DNA of 9,494 bases from an uncultured Clostridia bacterium (GCA_946618395.1 CAMOLD010000044.1:1-9494); one strand, 5' to 3'; positions 1-7,507 are shown, numbered from the stretch's first letter. Notes: generated by a model from the letters alone, not told the origin. Made by a program: numbers and translations.

Positions 1-776
1 ATGAAGGGCTCGAAACGGGCAAGGAAGGCATTGCCGAAGCGCGTTTGCAAAAAGGGAAGCTCTGCCTCGGCGCGCAGATCGTCGGCGGATTGCCGCAACG
101 CCTCAATTCCGCCTTTGACGCGGGAAAAGCTATCATAAAATTTCAAAATGATGCCGTTGAGGTCGCTGGAAGAACTGCCGCTGAAAATATGATCGACGCA
201 ATCGGCAAAGGGATTGTTACGGATGGCGCGGAAGGGATCGTTGGCATCGGCATTCGGGTCTTCCATTTCATACTGCCGGTAAAACTCCGGGATAAGGCCA
301 TCCAAAATTTCTTCCGAGAGGACGCGCAGTTCGTTTTCGTCCGCCAGGCGGAAGTTTGCCGGCAGCCCAAGGTTTTCAAAATGGGCGCGCACGATTTGCA
401 GATAGAACGAATCGATGGTGGAGATTTGCGCACTGCCGAGTTGCAGGAGCTGCTCGCGCAGTTTTTCACGCGCTTTTTCGGTGCAGTCGTCTTTTGACAG
501 CTCGTTTTCGATGGCTTTTGCAATTTTGCTTTTCAGCTCGGCGGCGGCGGCGCGCGTAAAGGTGACGATGAGCAAATCGGTCAATTTCAGATTGGAGTTG
601 ACATCCAGAATGCGGCGGATGACGCGCTCGGTGAGCACGGCGGTTTTGCCGGAACCTGCCGCGGCGGAGACCAAAATGAGCTTATCGTGCGATTCGATTG
701 CCGTTTCTTGCGCCGGAGTCCATACGGGCGTTTGGGGTTTATCTTCTTTTTCCGTGGCTTTGGTCCGATCGGTCAT
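1..776 (-). CDS. addA: AddA, ATP-dependent helicase/nuclease subunit A (N-terminal part; gene runs off the left edge)
   Basis: AddA is the UvrD-like 3'-5' helicase and nuclease subunit of the AddAB enzyme, which unwinds and trims double-strand DNA ends for RecA-dependent repair. The frame is open from an ATG at 776 to base 1, giving 258 residues. The family is about 1200 residues, so only the N-terminal helicase region is present. Visible motifs in order are the Q motif WTPAQETAI (19-27), Walker A AAAGSGKT (38-45), motif Ia LIVTFTRAAAAEL (69-81) and the STIDSF block (119-124). All are typical of UvrD/AddA. An AAAGGAG ribosome binding site at 784-790 fixes the start. The start lies 16 bases after the addB stop, so the two genes are surely co-transcribed. 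The nuclease domain is outside the window and cannot be assessed. Confidence 0.94.
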   Translation of the reverse strand, partial: MTDRTKATEKEDKPQTPVWTPAQETAIESHDKLILVSAAAGSGKTAVLTERVIRRILDVNSNLKLTDLLIVTFTRAAAAELKSKIAKAIENELSKDDCTEKAREKLREQLLQLGSAQISTIDSFYLQIVRAHFENLGLPANFRLADENELRVLSEEILDGLIPEFYRQYEMEDPNADANDPFRAIRNNPFADCVDHIFSGSSSSDLNGIILKFYDSFSRVKGGIEALRQSADDLRAEAELPFLQTRFGNAFLARFEPF

Positions 777-792
777 TTTGCGTCTCCTTTCT

Positions 793-3700
793 TTATTTTT
801 TGAATGATTTTTGTTTTGCCAGGTTGCAGTTTTTGCGGACGATGCAATACTGGCAAGCGCTCTCCGAGGGCGTTTTTTCGGCGTTGCCGCTTAAAATTTG
901 TTCGGAAACCTCGCGGATCTTTTCCAAAACCCGCTCAATCATGGCTTCAATTTCGGCTTTGGTCATTTTTTCTTTCTTGTTTCCGCTTTCGGCGTCGGGC
1001 AAATCGGCGTCATCCAGCGTAAAGCCGCTCTTGCGGCACACAACGGCATCGCCGGCTTTGTCGGGGGAGAGATAATAGGCTCCTGCCGGGACAAAACGGT
1101 CGGAGTCGGCTTGCGTTGCGGCGTTCAGATAAAGGACCAGTTGCACGTCTTTTCCGTTTTCGGCGTCTTTTTGGGAGAACTTTGGGGATCCTGTTTTGTA
1201 GTCGATGATCCGCACAAAGGTTTTTTCGCCCACGGGGTAATAGTCAATGCGGTCGATTTTTCCCGAAAGTTGCACTTCGCTCCCGTTTGGCAACGGAAGT
1301 TTGACGGCGGGAACCTCTTTTCCCAGGCTGGCCTCAAACAGGGCGGGGCGGAAGGTGTTGCTTTTCAGCTCCTCAATCATATCCTGCAACATTGCGACAG
1401 AGAGCGTTTGCAATCTTGCATACAGGTGCAACAGGCGAGCGTCCATTTCCGAAAGCGGGATGGGGCAAGCCTCTTGCAGATAATCCAAAACCAGCTTGCC
1501 GACGATGGTTTCCAATTCGGCTTTTTCCCCTGGCAAACGGAGCTCTCCGTTTTCGGTTGCCTGTTTTAAGAATTTTTCAAAGATGTAGTGAATGAAAATC
1601 CCATCGTCTTTTGGGGTGGGGAGGGACTCTTTTTGATCGCGCAGTTTCAGAACGTATTGGCTGTAATAAGAATAGGGGCATTTGACAAACGCGTTGATTT
1701 TTGATTTAGAAAGGAAGAGAGAAACGCCGGAGCCAAGAGGCGCTGCCTGATAGGAATTGGCATCGTTTTTTGCGGTATTTTCCGCAAAATACTGCAAAAT
1801 CGGAGAAAAATCAAAGTCTTTCGGCTTCCGATCCAGCAAAAAGCAGACGCGGCGAAGGGCGAGTGAAGGGGTGTTTTGCTCGCCTTTTGAACCGAGCAAA
1901 GAGAAGGAAAGATAAAGCTTTTCCAGCGGTTTTGTGACCGCGCGGTAAACATAGAACAGTTCCCGGGAAGATTCCAAATCCGGGTCGGATTCCCGCAAGA
2001 GCCCGTGCTCCCGCAAGGTCTTTTTATCGGACTCTGAGAGGAGCCCCGAATTTTGCACGCTCTTTGGAAATTCGCCTTCCACAAGTCCCGGCAAAAATGC
2101 GGCGCGCACTCCCTCGGCGCGCGCGGTGGCTGCCGAGCCGATGAGCACGCAGTCATGAACGCCGGGAACCGAGCCGAGATCGCTATGGGAAAAGACGATT
2201 TCAAAGAGCGAGAGCAATTCGCCCGCCGTTACGGTTGCATCCGGCAACAGCCGGCACAACAGGGCAAGGGAATCCTTGACAAGGTCATAAAGCCGCAGAC
2301 TTTCGCCTGCCTCCCGCACCTGACCGAGGGCAAGCTCCTGCCCGGCAAGCTCCGAAAGGTTTGCCGGAAGACGGATGCGCAAAAGATAGTCGTAAACGGC
2401 GCGGCAACGGTCGGGCAACTGTTTGGAGCCGCGCAACTCCGCTTCCAGCATTTGCAAAGGAAGAATGACCGCTTTGCGCACGGCGTTTGCAGTTTCCAAA
2501 ATTTCTTGGGCGCGTTCATCGCCGGTATTGGCGTCAAAGCCGTTTGGATTCATGCTCCAAGCCGAATCCAAAAACCGTTTGCCGGAGATATGCCAGGTTT
2601 CGCAATACTCTTCAAAAAGCGCCGCATCGCGCTCGGAAACGCCGCAAAGCCCGGTTTTGACCAGCGCAATGACATCCTGCATACGGTAGCCGTTTATGGC
2701 GCGCAAAGCAGAAAGGATCAGCCTTGCGAGTGGTTTGGAGGAAAGCTCGGTGCGCGCGGAGAAAAAGCAGGGAATGCCATGGCGCTCTAACGCCGCATCC
2801 AGCACGCCGCGGTATTTTTCGGTATCGCGGACGAAGACGGCAATGTCCCCGTAGTGCATACCGTTTTGCACCAGGTCCAGAATGTTCAGCGCAATGGCTT
2901 CGGACTCCTCGTATAGATTGGAGGCGGCAAGGATGGAAACGCAGTCCTCTCCCTTGTCCGGCACCTTCTCTTTTTCTTCTTTTGCAAGGTCAAACCGCCA
3001 AAGGTCGCGTTCCAGAACGCGCAGCGCCTGCGGACGGCAGTTTTCCTCGTTGGTCAAAAAGCGAAAGCGCGTTGGCGAATCGGCTTTATCGGCACATTTT
3101 TTCAGGCGGTTTGCCGTTTCGCTGACGTTGCGGAAATGAATGGCGGGGGTTTGGAGGGAATTGACGCAAAGCCCGACGGTGACTGCGGCGCACTGGCGGA
3201 TCAATTCGGTCAAAATGGCGTATTCAGGCGCGGTAAAATCGGTGAACGAATCAATATAGAGGTTTGCGCCGGAAAAGAAATCATGTTTTTGGAGCGTTTT
3301 TGCAAGATGGAAAAAGCGGTCGGGCAGGCTTTCGCCGAAGCGCTCCTCCATGAGCAGATTGTAGGTTGCCGAAACGCGCGAAAGATCGTTCAGCTTTTTG
3401 GCAAGCGGTGCGTCTTGCGGCAAAGAAGCGGCAACTTTTTCCAGTTCCTCGCTTCCAACACCGCCGTTTTGCAGTTCGGTGACGGCGCCGAGCATTCCAT
3501 CGGTCAGCGCGGCGTCGGATTTTGCCGTTTTATCGTATTGCGTCAGAACGCCCGAAAGGGAACGCAGGGTCTCCCACATGAGAACGGCGCGGCTGGTTTG
3601 ATCCGGCAAGAGATTGGCGGAGCCGCCGAATTTTTGAAAGACATCCTCGCACAGCCCCGAAAAATTGACGATTTTGAAATAAAGCCCTGCGTTTTCGGGC

Positions 3701-3852
3701 AGTTTTTTGGGCAGATCGCGCTCGCTGATGTAGGCTTCCTGTTCCGGCAACAGCAAATAGCAGCGTTTTTCCTGCTCGATGTCCCGGCGAATCAGTTTGA
3801 CAATCTCGGCGCTTTTGCCGGAGCCGGAGGGACCGCAAATCAAATTTAACAC
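793..3852 (-). CDS. addB: AddB, ATP-dependent nuclease subunit B with Fe-S nuclease domain
   Basis: AddB is the second helicase-like and nuclease subunit of AddAB. In characterised homologues its N-terminal half recognises Chi and its C-terminal RecB-type nuclease cuts the 5'-ended strand. The protein has 1019 residues and starts at GTG (3852). Walker A GPSGSGKS is at 7-14, and the family signature FLPGLVEGEFP is at 586-596. The C-terminal nuclease shows H755, GKIDRID with D867, DYKTG with D884 and K886, and QLVLY with Q904. The iron-sulfur staple has all four cysteines: C725 before the nuclease and C1000, C1003 and C1009 after it. Bacillus AddB is nearer 1160 residues, so this form is compact but has every landmark. 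It lies 4 bases after queG and 16 bases before addA. RexB is the less likely alternative name, because the cysteine set and Walker A fit AddB better. Confidence 0.95.
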   Translation of the reverse strand: MLNLICGPSGSGKSAEIVKLIRRDIEQEKRCYLLLPEQEAYISERDLPKKLPENAGLYFKIVNFSGLCEDVFQKFGGSANLLPDQTSRAVLMWETLRSLSGVLTQYDKTAKSDAALTDGMLGAVTELQNGGVGSEELEKVAASLPQDAPLAKKLNDLSRVSATYNLLMEERFGESLPDRFFHLAKTLQKHDFFSGANLYIDSFTDFTAPEYAILTELIRQCAAVTVGLCVNSLQTPAIHFRNVSETANRLKKCADKADSPTRFRFLTNEENCRPQALRVLERDLWRFDLAKEEKEKVPDKGEDCVSILAASNLYEESEAIALNILDLVQNGMHYGDIAVFVRDTEKYRGVLDAALERHGIPCFFSARTELSSKPLARLILSALRAINGYRMQDVIALVKTGLCGVSERDAALFEEYCETWHISGKRFLDSAWSMNPNGFDANTGDERAQEILETANAVRKAVILPLQMLEAELRGSKQLPDRCRAVYDYLLRIRLPANLSELAGQELALGQVREAGESLRLYDLVKDSLALLCRLLPDATVTAGELLSLFEIVFSHSDLGSVPGVHDCVLIGSAATARAEGVRAAFLPGLVEGEFPKSVQNSGLLSESDKKTLREHGLLRESDPDLESSRELFYVYRAVTKPLEKLYLSFSLLGSKGEQNTPSLALRRVCFLLDRKPKDFDFSPILQYFAENTAKNDANSYQAAPLGSGVSLFLSKSKINAFVKCPYSYYSQYVLKLRDQKESLPTPKDDGIFIHYIFEKFLKQATENGELRLPGEKAELETIVGKLVLDYLQEACPIPLSEMDARLLHLYARLQTLSVAMLQDMIEELKSNTFRPALFEASLGKEVPAVKLPLPNGSEVQLSGKIDRIDYYPVGEKTFVRIIDYKTGSPKFSQKDAENGKDVQLVLYLNAATQADSDRFVPAGAYYLSPDKAGDAVVCRKSGFTLDDADLPDAESGNKKEKMTKAEIEAMIERVLEKIREVSEQILSGNAEKTPSESACQYCIVRKNCNLAKQKSFKK

Positions 3853-3856
3853 GGCG

Positions 3857-4684
3857 TCATTCTCCTTTCTTCAAGTGTTCTTCCATCAGTTCCAGGTTCC
3901 GGCGGATGGTTGCTTTGCCGCGCCAGGAATAGGCGCGCCGGGCAAACTCTTCGTCGGTCATTTCGTCCAGAATTTTCAAGGTCAAATGCGGGATTGCGCA
4001 TTCCTGAAAATAGGGGATTTTTGAGAAAATACTCCCCGTTTGAATGGCTTTTTTGGTATAAGGGCAAACTTCCTGGCAGAGGTCGCACCCCCAAGCCGAG
4101 CTGTAATGAAGGAAATGTCCGACTTCTTCGCTTGTAAAATCTCCCTTTTTTTGCGTCAGGGCGGAAAGGCAGGTTCCTATTTCGCCCATCGGGCAATTCT
4201 TCCGGCAGGCGCCGCACCCCATGCAGGAGGCGACCGCCTGCGTTTTTGCCGGCAGGACGGCGGAGGTGATCAATTCGCCCAAAAAGACATAGGAAGAATA
4301 TTTTTCGGTGATCAACAGGCTGTTCTGCCCGATGACGCCCAGCCCGGCCTGCGCCGCCGCCTGTAACTCGGCAATGGGTGAATGGTCGGCAAAGCCGGCA
4401 AATTTTTCATGCGGATATTTTTGGCGCAAAATAGGAAGCAGATCCGCAAACAATGCGTTGAAAAAGCCGTGATAATCGCGCGAGACGGCATAGGCGGAGA
4501 CATTTCTTTCGGGAGAGAGGCAGGCGCGTGTGAAATAAGGGACGGCAATGAGGATTGCCGTTCCGTCCGAAATGCCCTCCCGCTCCAAAAGATACGGCTT
4601 GCGGACCTCGCATTCCGAAAGGGGAATCGGCGCGTATAAATCAATATGGTGTTCCGAAAAATACTCGGCAAGAAAATTCAGCAT
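3857..4684 (-). CDS. queG: QueG-type epoxyqueuosine reductase, short form (double 4Fe-4S protein)
   Basis: QueG reduces epoxyqueuosine to queuosine in tRNA, using cobalamin and two [4Fe-4S] clusters in the cytoplasm. The protein has 275 residues from an ATG at 4684, preceded by AAAAGGAGA. Family marks are SRDYH (68-72), a DHSPIAE block with D100 where QueG has its catalytic aspartate, and AGLGVIGQNSLLI (113-125). The cluster cysteines are C154, C157, C160 and C164 (CxxCxxCxxxCP), C172, and C200, C203 and C207 (CxxCxxxCP). Characterised QueG proteins have about 340-380 residues with a C-terminal HEAT-like extension. Here only a short tail, AYSWRGKATIRRN, follows the clusters. The lysine usual in the GxIGK motif is Q120. 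It may be a clostridial short QueG or a related double-cluster reductase of unknown substrate. It is first in the operon with addB and addA. Confidence 0.78.
   Translation of the reverse strand: MLNFLAEYFSEHHIDLYAPIPLSECEVRKPYLLEREGISDGTAILIAVPYFTRACLSPERNVSAYAVSRDYHGFFNALFADLLPILRQKYPHEKFAGFADHSPIAELQAAAQAGLGVIGQNSLLITEKYSSYVFLGELITSAVLPAKTQAVASCMGCGACRKNCPMGEIGTCLSALTQKKGDFTSEEVGHFLHYSSAWGCDLCQEVCPYTKKAIQTGSIFSKIPYFQECAIPHLTLKILDEMTDEEFARRAYSWRGKATIRRNLELMEEHLKKGE
3862..3868 (-). promoter_or_regulatory. Ribosome binding site deciding the addB GTG start
   Basis: AAAGGAG lies 9 bases before the GTG at 3852, which is the best spacing for that start. The nearer ATG at 3860-3858 is only one base away and opens a four-codon frame (ATG-ACG-CCG-TGT-TAA), so it cannot be the addB start. 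The site lies inside the last codons of queG, which suggests translational coupling. Confidence 0.75.
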
Positions 4685-4727
4685 ACCGGTTCTCCTTTTC
4701 AGCTTTTTTTCAGGTTTTTATAATATC

Positions 4728-4756
4728 ATTATAACATAACAAAATTCTAAAAACAA
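4728..4756 (-). promoter_or_regulatory. Probable sigma-A promoter of the queG-addB-addA operon
   Basis: Read on the minus strand, TTGTTT (4756-4751) is followed by a 17-base spacer and a perfect TATAAT (4733-4728). The likely transcript start is near 4721, leaving a leader of roughly 35-40 bases before the queG ATG. No other convincing promoter was seen between queG, addB and addA. The -35 box lies in the centre of the inverted repeat at 4741-4763. Confidence 0.7.
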
Positions 4757-4763
4757 GAATTTT
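4741..4763. repeat. Inverted repeat AAAATTC-N9-GAATTTT, possible operator
   Basis: A perfect 7-base inverted repeat has arms at 4741-4747 and 4757-4763, separated by 9 bases. Its centre holds the -35 box of the minus-strand queG promoter. The placement would suit a dimeric repressor. The sequence is very A+T-rich, so chance is a real alternative. Confidence 0.35.
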
Positions 4764-4795
4764 CGACGAAGAAAGCGGTGGGAATTGATTTGTTC

Positions 4796-4824
4796 ATTCT
4801 TTTTTTACATTTTGGTTTTATAAT
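4796..4824 (+). promoter_or_regulatory. Candidate htrA promoter
   Basis: A perfect TATAAT is at 4819-4824, 34 bases before the htrA ATG. The hexamer 17 bases upstream is ATTCTT (4796-4801), a poor -35 box, and no better one has acceptable spacing. The weak -35 may mean low basal activity, an activator, or another sigma factor; the sequence does not decide this. The ribosome binding site AAGGAG (4844-4849) is well placed. Confidence 0.5.
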
Positions 4825-4857
4825 AACTTTGGAAGAAATGAAAAAGGAGCTGATTTT

Positions 4858-6042
4858 ATGAAACAAAACAGTCGATCCTGGAAAATTGCGCTGGTTGTTC
4901 TGGCATTGCTTTTGACCCTTTCGCTTTGCTCTTGCCAGGGCATTGCCATGCTGCTTTTGAGGAATGCACCTTCATCCTCCGAGCAATCTTCCGGGCAAAC
5001 TACGGAGCAACAAAACCAAACAGGCTCCGATACGCCGGCGGCGGATTCGGACGCCTATTTGCCGGACGCGGAGAACGCCATTTCCCAATCGGACACAACG
5101 CCCACCGAACACGGATCGGCGGGAGACCAGGTGTTTGCTGTTTCGGATGTTGTAAAAATGGTGCAGGACTCGGTGGTGCAGATTTATGTGACCACGCGGG
5201 AGGGAACTTCCGCCGGCAGCGGTGTGATCGTTTCCTCTACGGGGCATATTTTGACCTGCAACCACGTTGTTGAGGGCGCAACCGCCATTACCATAGAGCT
5301 TTCGGACAACAAAACATATGACGCAACGTTACTTGGCGCAGACGAGGTGACCGATCTTGCGGTTGTTAAAATTGAGCCGTCTGCCGACAGACCGCTGACC
5401 AAAGCGACGCACGGAAAAAGTGCCGGCTTGGTGGCAGGGGAATACGTTGTTGCCATCGGCAATCCGCTGGGCACGTTGGGCGGCAGTGTAACGCAGGGAA
5501 TCATCAGTGCCACGGAACGCCAAATTCAAATAACCAACGATAACGGTTCCACCTATCTGATGACTTTGCTCCAAACCGACGCCGCCATCAACTCCGGCAA
5601 CTCGGGCGGCGGGCTGTTCAACCTGAAGGGGGAATTGATTGGCATTGTGAACGCGAAATATGCGAGAGCCGGTGTGGAGGGTTTGAGCTTTGCAATTCCG
5701 ATTGATACCGCGCTGCCGATTGAACTGGATTTGATGAAAGACGGAACTGTGCACGGCAGACCGGACGCCGGAATTGAATTGAGTTATCGCTATATACAAA
5801 CCGTTTTCGGATACCAACAGCTTGCGGGAATTTATGTGGATTCTTCGGCATATTCTACCGAACTTTTAGTAGATGACCGCATTCTTTCGCTGAACGGCGT
5901 TTCCGTTTCCACGCTGGGCGAATACCGCACAGAGCTTTATAAATGCAAGGTTGGCGACACCGTTACCATTGCATATTATCGGACGTCCTCCAACGGACAA
6001 AGCACCACCGGAACGGTTAGTATTACTTTGCGCGAAACATGA
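4858..6042 (+). CDS. htrA: HtrA/DegP-like serine protease, membrane-anchored, with C-terminal PDZ-like domain
   Basis: HtrA proteases degrade or refold damaged exported proteins at the cell surface. The protein has 394 residues. An N-terminal hydrophobic segment (10-26) ends in L-C-S-C, a near-lipobox with C26 as the candidate lipidated residue; an uncleaved membrane anchor is the alternative. A low-complexity linker rich in Ser, Gln, Thr and acidic residues follows (about 36-92). The trypsin-like S1C domain has a complete triad: H136 in TCNHVV, D166 in VTDLAVV and S249 in SGNSGG. The core IGNPLG is at 200-205. Residues 301-394 form one PDZ-like domain, recognisable by the DDRILSLNGVSV block, but with an unusual binding-loop region. 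The start is supported by AAGGAG at 4844-4849. The gene stands alone, divergent from queG and convergent with the MATE gene. Confidence 0.92.
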   Translation: MKQNSRSWKIALVVLALLLTLSLCSCQGIAMLLLRNAPSSSEQSSGQTTEQQNQTGSDTPAADSDAYLPDAENAISQSDTTPTEHGSAGDQVFAVSDVVKMVQDSVVQIYVTTREGTSAGSGVIVSSTGHILTCNHVVEGATAITIELSDNKTYDATLLGADEVTDLAVVKIEPSADRPLTKATHGKSAGLVAGEYVVAIGNPLGTLGGSVTQGIISATERQIQITNDNGSTYLMTLLQTDAAINSGNSGGGLFNLKGELIGIVNAKYARAGVEGLSFAIPIDTALPIELDLMKDGTVHGRPDAGIELSYRYIQTVFGYQQLAGIYVDSSAYSTELLVDDRILSLNGVSVSTLGEYRTELYKCKVGDTVTIAYYRTSSNGQSTTGTVSITLRET

Positions 6043-6057
6043 TTTTGCACAACAAAC

Positions 6058-6089
6058 AAGCGGCTCGGTTTATCCGGGCCGCTTCTTTT
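6058..6089 (+). terminator. Rho-independent terminator of htrA
   Basis: An 11-base-pair stem (6058-6068 with 6074-6084, one G-U pair) closes a TTTAT loop and is followed by CTTTTCTTT. It begins 16 bases after the htrA stop. The right arm is also the last codons of the opposing MATE gene, whose stop codon (6072-6070) lies in the loop. In the minus direction the tail is GTTTGTTG, so termination that way would be weaker. Confidence 0.85.
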
Positions 6090-7422
6090 CTTTGCTTTTG
6101 AGAAACCGGGCGGCATAAAACAGCGCCAAAAGAAAGGTCAGCCCGTCGGCGAGTGCTTGCGTGAGCCAAACGCCGAAAAAGCCGAAAAACCGCGGCAGCA
6201 GAAAGACGAGCGGCAGGAAGAAAAAGCCTTGCCTTGCCGCGGCAAGAACCGAGGCGGAGAGCGGCTGTTTGAGCGCCTGCAACAAAAGATTGGTGACGGC
6301 GATGAGCCCGTGGAGCGGCAGAACGGCGCAAACCGCGCGCAAAAGGGGAACGCCGAAAGAAAGAATCTCCCCGTTCTTCCCGAACCATTGCAAAACGGTG
6401 CCGGGAAAAATCGCAACGGGAAGCGCGAGGGCGGACAACAGCGCCGTTGCGACAAGAACGCAAACAACAAAAATGCGCTTGGTGCGCCTTTGGTTGCCGC
6501 TTGCATGATTGAAACCGATTGCCGGAATCATGCCTTGCCCGATGCCGAGCGGAAGCGCATAGGCAAGCAAAAAGATGCGCGTGGAAAGGGCGAGCGCCGC
6601 GATTGCCGGACTTCCGAAGTTGTTTGCCGCGCGATTGAGGAGGACGACGGCACTTACCGTCAGCCCTTGGCGAAAGAGCGATGGAAGCCCGTTGACTGCC
6701 GCGGATTTTGCCGCGGAAAAAATCCGCTTTTCAAAAACCGGAGAGAGAGGGACCAACGTTCGTTTTCTCCAATAGGGAAAGGACAAAACAATGAATGCAC
6801 AACCGTAACCGATCGGAACGGAAAGCCCGATGCCGAGCACGCCGGATTGGAAAGCGAGAACAAAGAGCGCCGCGCACAGAACGGAGACGAGATTTCCCCC
6901 TGCAAGACCGAGCATGGCGCGCACCGTTTTTCCCTCGGCACGCAACAGATTGGAGAGCACAAAGCAGGCGCACATCAGCGGTGCGGCGGCAAGCAGACAG
7001 ACGGCATAGGGTTTGGCAAACGGCAAAATATCCGCGTTTTTACCGAGAAAAAGGAGCAAAGGACCGCAAAAAAGCAATCCAAAAAGCGTTAGAATGCCGG
7101 ATAACACCAGCGCAAAAAGCAAGGAGCCGAATGCAAGAAGGTGCGCTTTTTCGGCGTTCTTTTTTCCCAGCGCGTTGGCAACCAGACTGCCCGAGCCGGT
7201 GCCAAACACAAAGCCGATGGTTTGAATGAGCGCGTGAATTGGAAAGACGATTCCCAATGCGCCGCAGGCTTCGGCGGAGATTTTTGCGGCGAGCCACACC
7301 TCAATGACCGCCACAAACGGCGGCAACAGTGCGGCAAAAACCGTTGGCAAACAGAGCGAAAGCAACAGGCGGAAAACCGGTTGTTCGGTCATTTTTTGGT
7401 GCGTTTTTTCGATGGATTCCAT
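6070..7422 (-). CDS. MATE-family efflux transporter
   Basis: MATE proteins are 12-helix inner-membrane antiporters that expel drugs and other organic cations using a Na+ or H+ gradient. From the ATG at 7422 the protein has 450 residues, the usual family length. It is strongly hydrophobic throughout, with two related halves. The N-half has GTGSGSLVANALGKKNAEKA (74-93) and the C-half has the matching GQGMIPAIGFNHASGNQRR (295-313). Both are the conserved loop of the family, closest in style to MepA/DinF-like members. The first helix has an acid (E41 in VIEVWLAAK) where many relatives have VDxxxVGxLG. AAGGAGG at 7431-7437 selects this start; a longer frame to 7485 lacks a ribosome binding site. 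The substrate cannot be told from sequence. Confidence 0.9.
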   Translation of the reverse strand: MESIEKTHQKMTEQPVFRLLLSLCLPTVFAALLPPFVAVIEVWLAAKISAEACGALGIVFPIHALIQTIGFVFGTGSGSLVANALGKKNAEKAHLLAFGSLLFALVLSGILTLFGLLFCGPLLLFLGKNADILPFAKPYAVCLLAAAPLMCACFVLSNLLRAEGKTVRAMLGLAGGNLVSVLCAALFVLAFQSGVLGIGLSVPIGYGCAFIVLSFPYWRKRTLVPLSPVFEKRIFSAAKSAAVNGLPSLFRQGLTVSAVVLLNRAANNFGSPAIAALALSTRIFLLAYALPLGIGQGMIPAIGFNHASGNQRRTKRIFVVCVLVATALLSALALPVAIFPGTVLQWFGKNGEILSFGVPLLRAVCAVLPLHGLIAVTNLLLQALKQPLSASVLAAARQGFFFLPLVFLLPRFFGFFGVWLTQALADGLTFLLALFYAARFLKSKEKKRPG

Positions 7423-7430
7423 TCTGCCGC

Positions 7431-7437
7431 CCTCCTT
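7431..7437 (-). promoter_or_regulatory. Ribosome binding site deciding the MATE start
   Basis: AAGGAGG lies 8 bases before the ATG at 7422. This makes the 21-residue upstream extension of the reading frame (to 7485) very unlikely to be translated; that extension also lacks the hydrophobic or charged character of a MATE N-terminus. Confidence 0.8.
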
Positions 7438-7480
7438 TTTTATCAATCCGTTAAATTCAGTATTGCACCGAAACGAAAAA

Positions 7481-7507
7481 ATCATAAAAAAGGTGAGAGA
7501 TTTCCAA
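7481..7507 (-). promoter_or_regulatory. Weak candidate promoter for the MATE gene
   Basis: On the minus strand, TATGAT (7486-7481) is a fair -10 box. Upstream, the TTTTTGGAA run offers only a poor -35, with 15-17 bases of spacing depending on register. It is the best candidate found between the MATE start and the divergent aldolase promoter. Confidence 0.3.

Noticed and set aside
143..523. A 126-residue minus-strand frame inside addA
   Set aside because: It lies in a different frame from the true addA reading frame, which is open to the window edge and carries the helicase motifs.
2053..2790. A 245-residue + strand frame opposite addB (with similar ones at 898-1569 and 3136-3849)
   Set aside because: addB is continuous over the whole region with all its motifs. 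These frames have no domain or matching ribosome binding site and arise from codon bias in addB.
6157..7092. A 311-residue open frame on the + strand opposite the MATE gene
   Set aside because: It is extremely rich in Arg, Lys, Glu and Gln with no domain, as expected from the complement of a hydrophobic membrane-protein gene.
7423..7485. A 21-residue N-terminal extension of the MATE frame
   Set aside because: There is no ribosome binding site before 7485, while a strong one precedes the ATG at 7422, which gives the normal family length.
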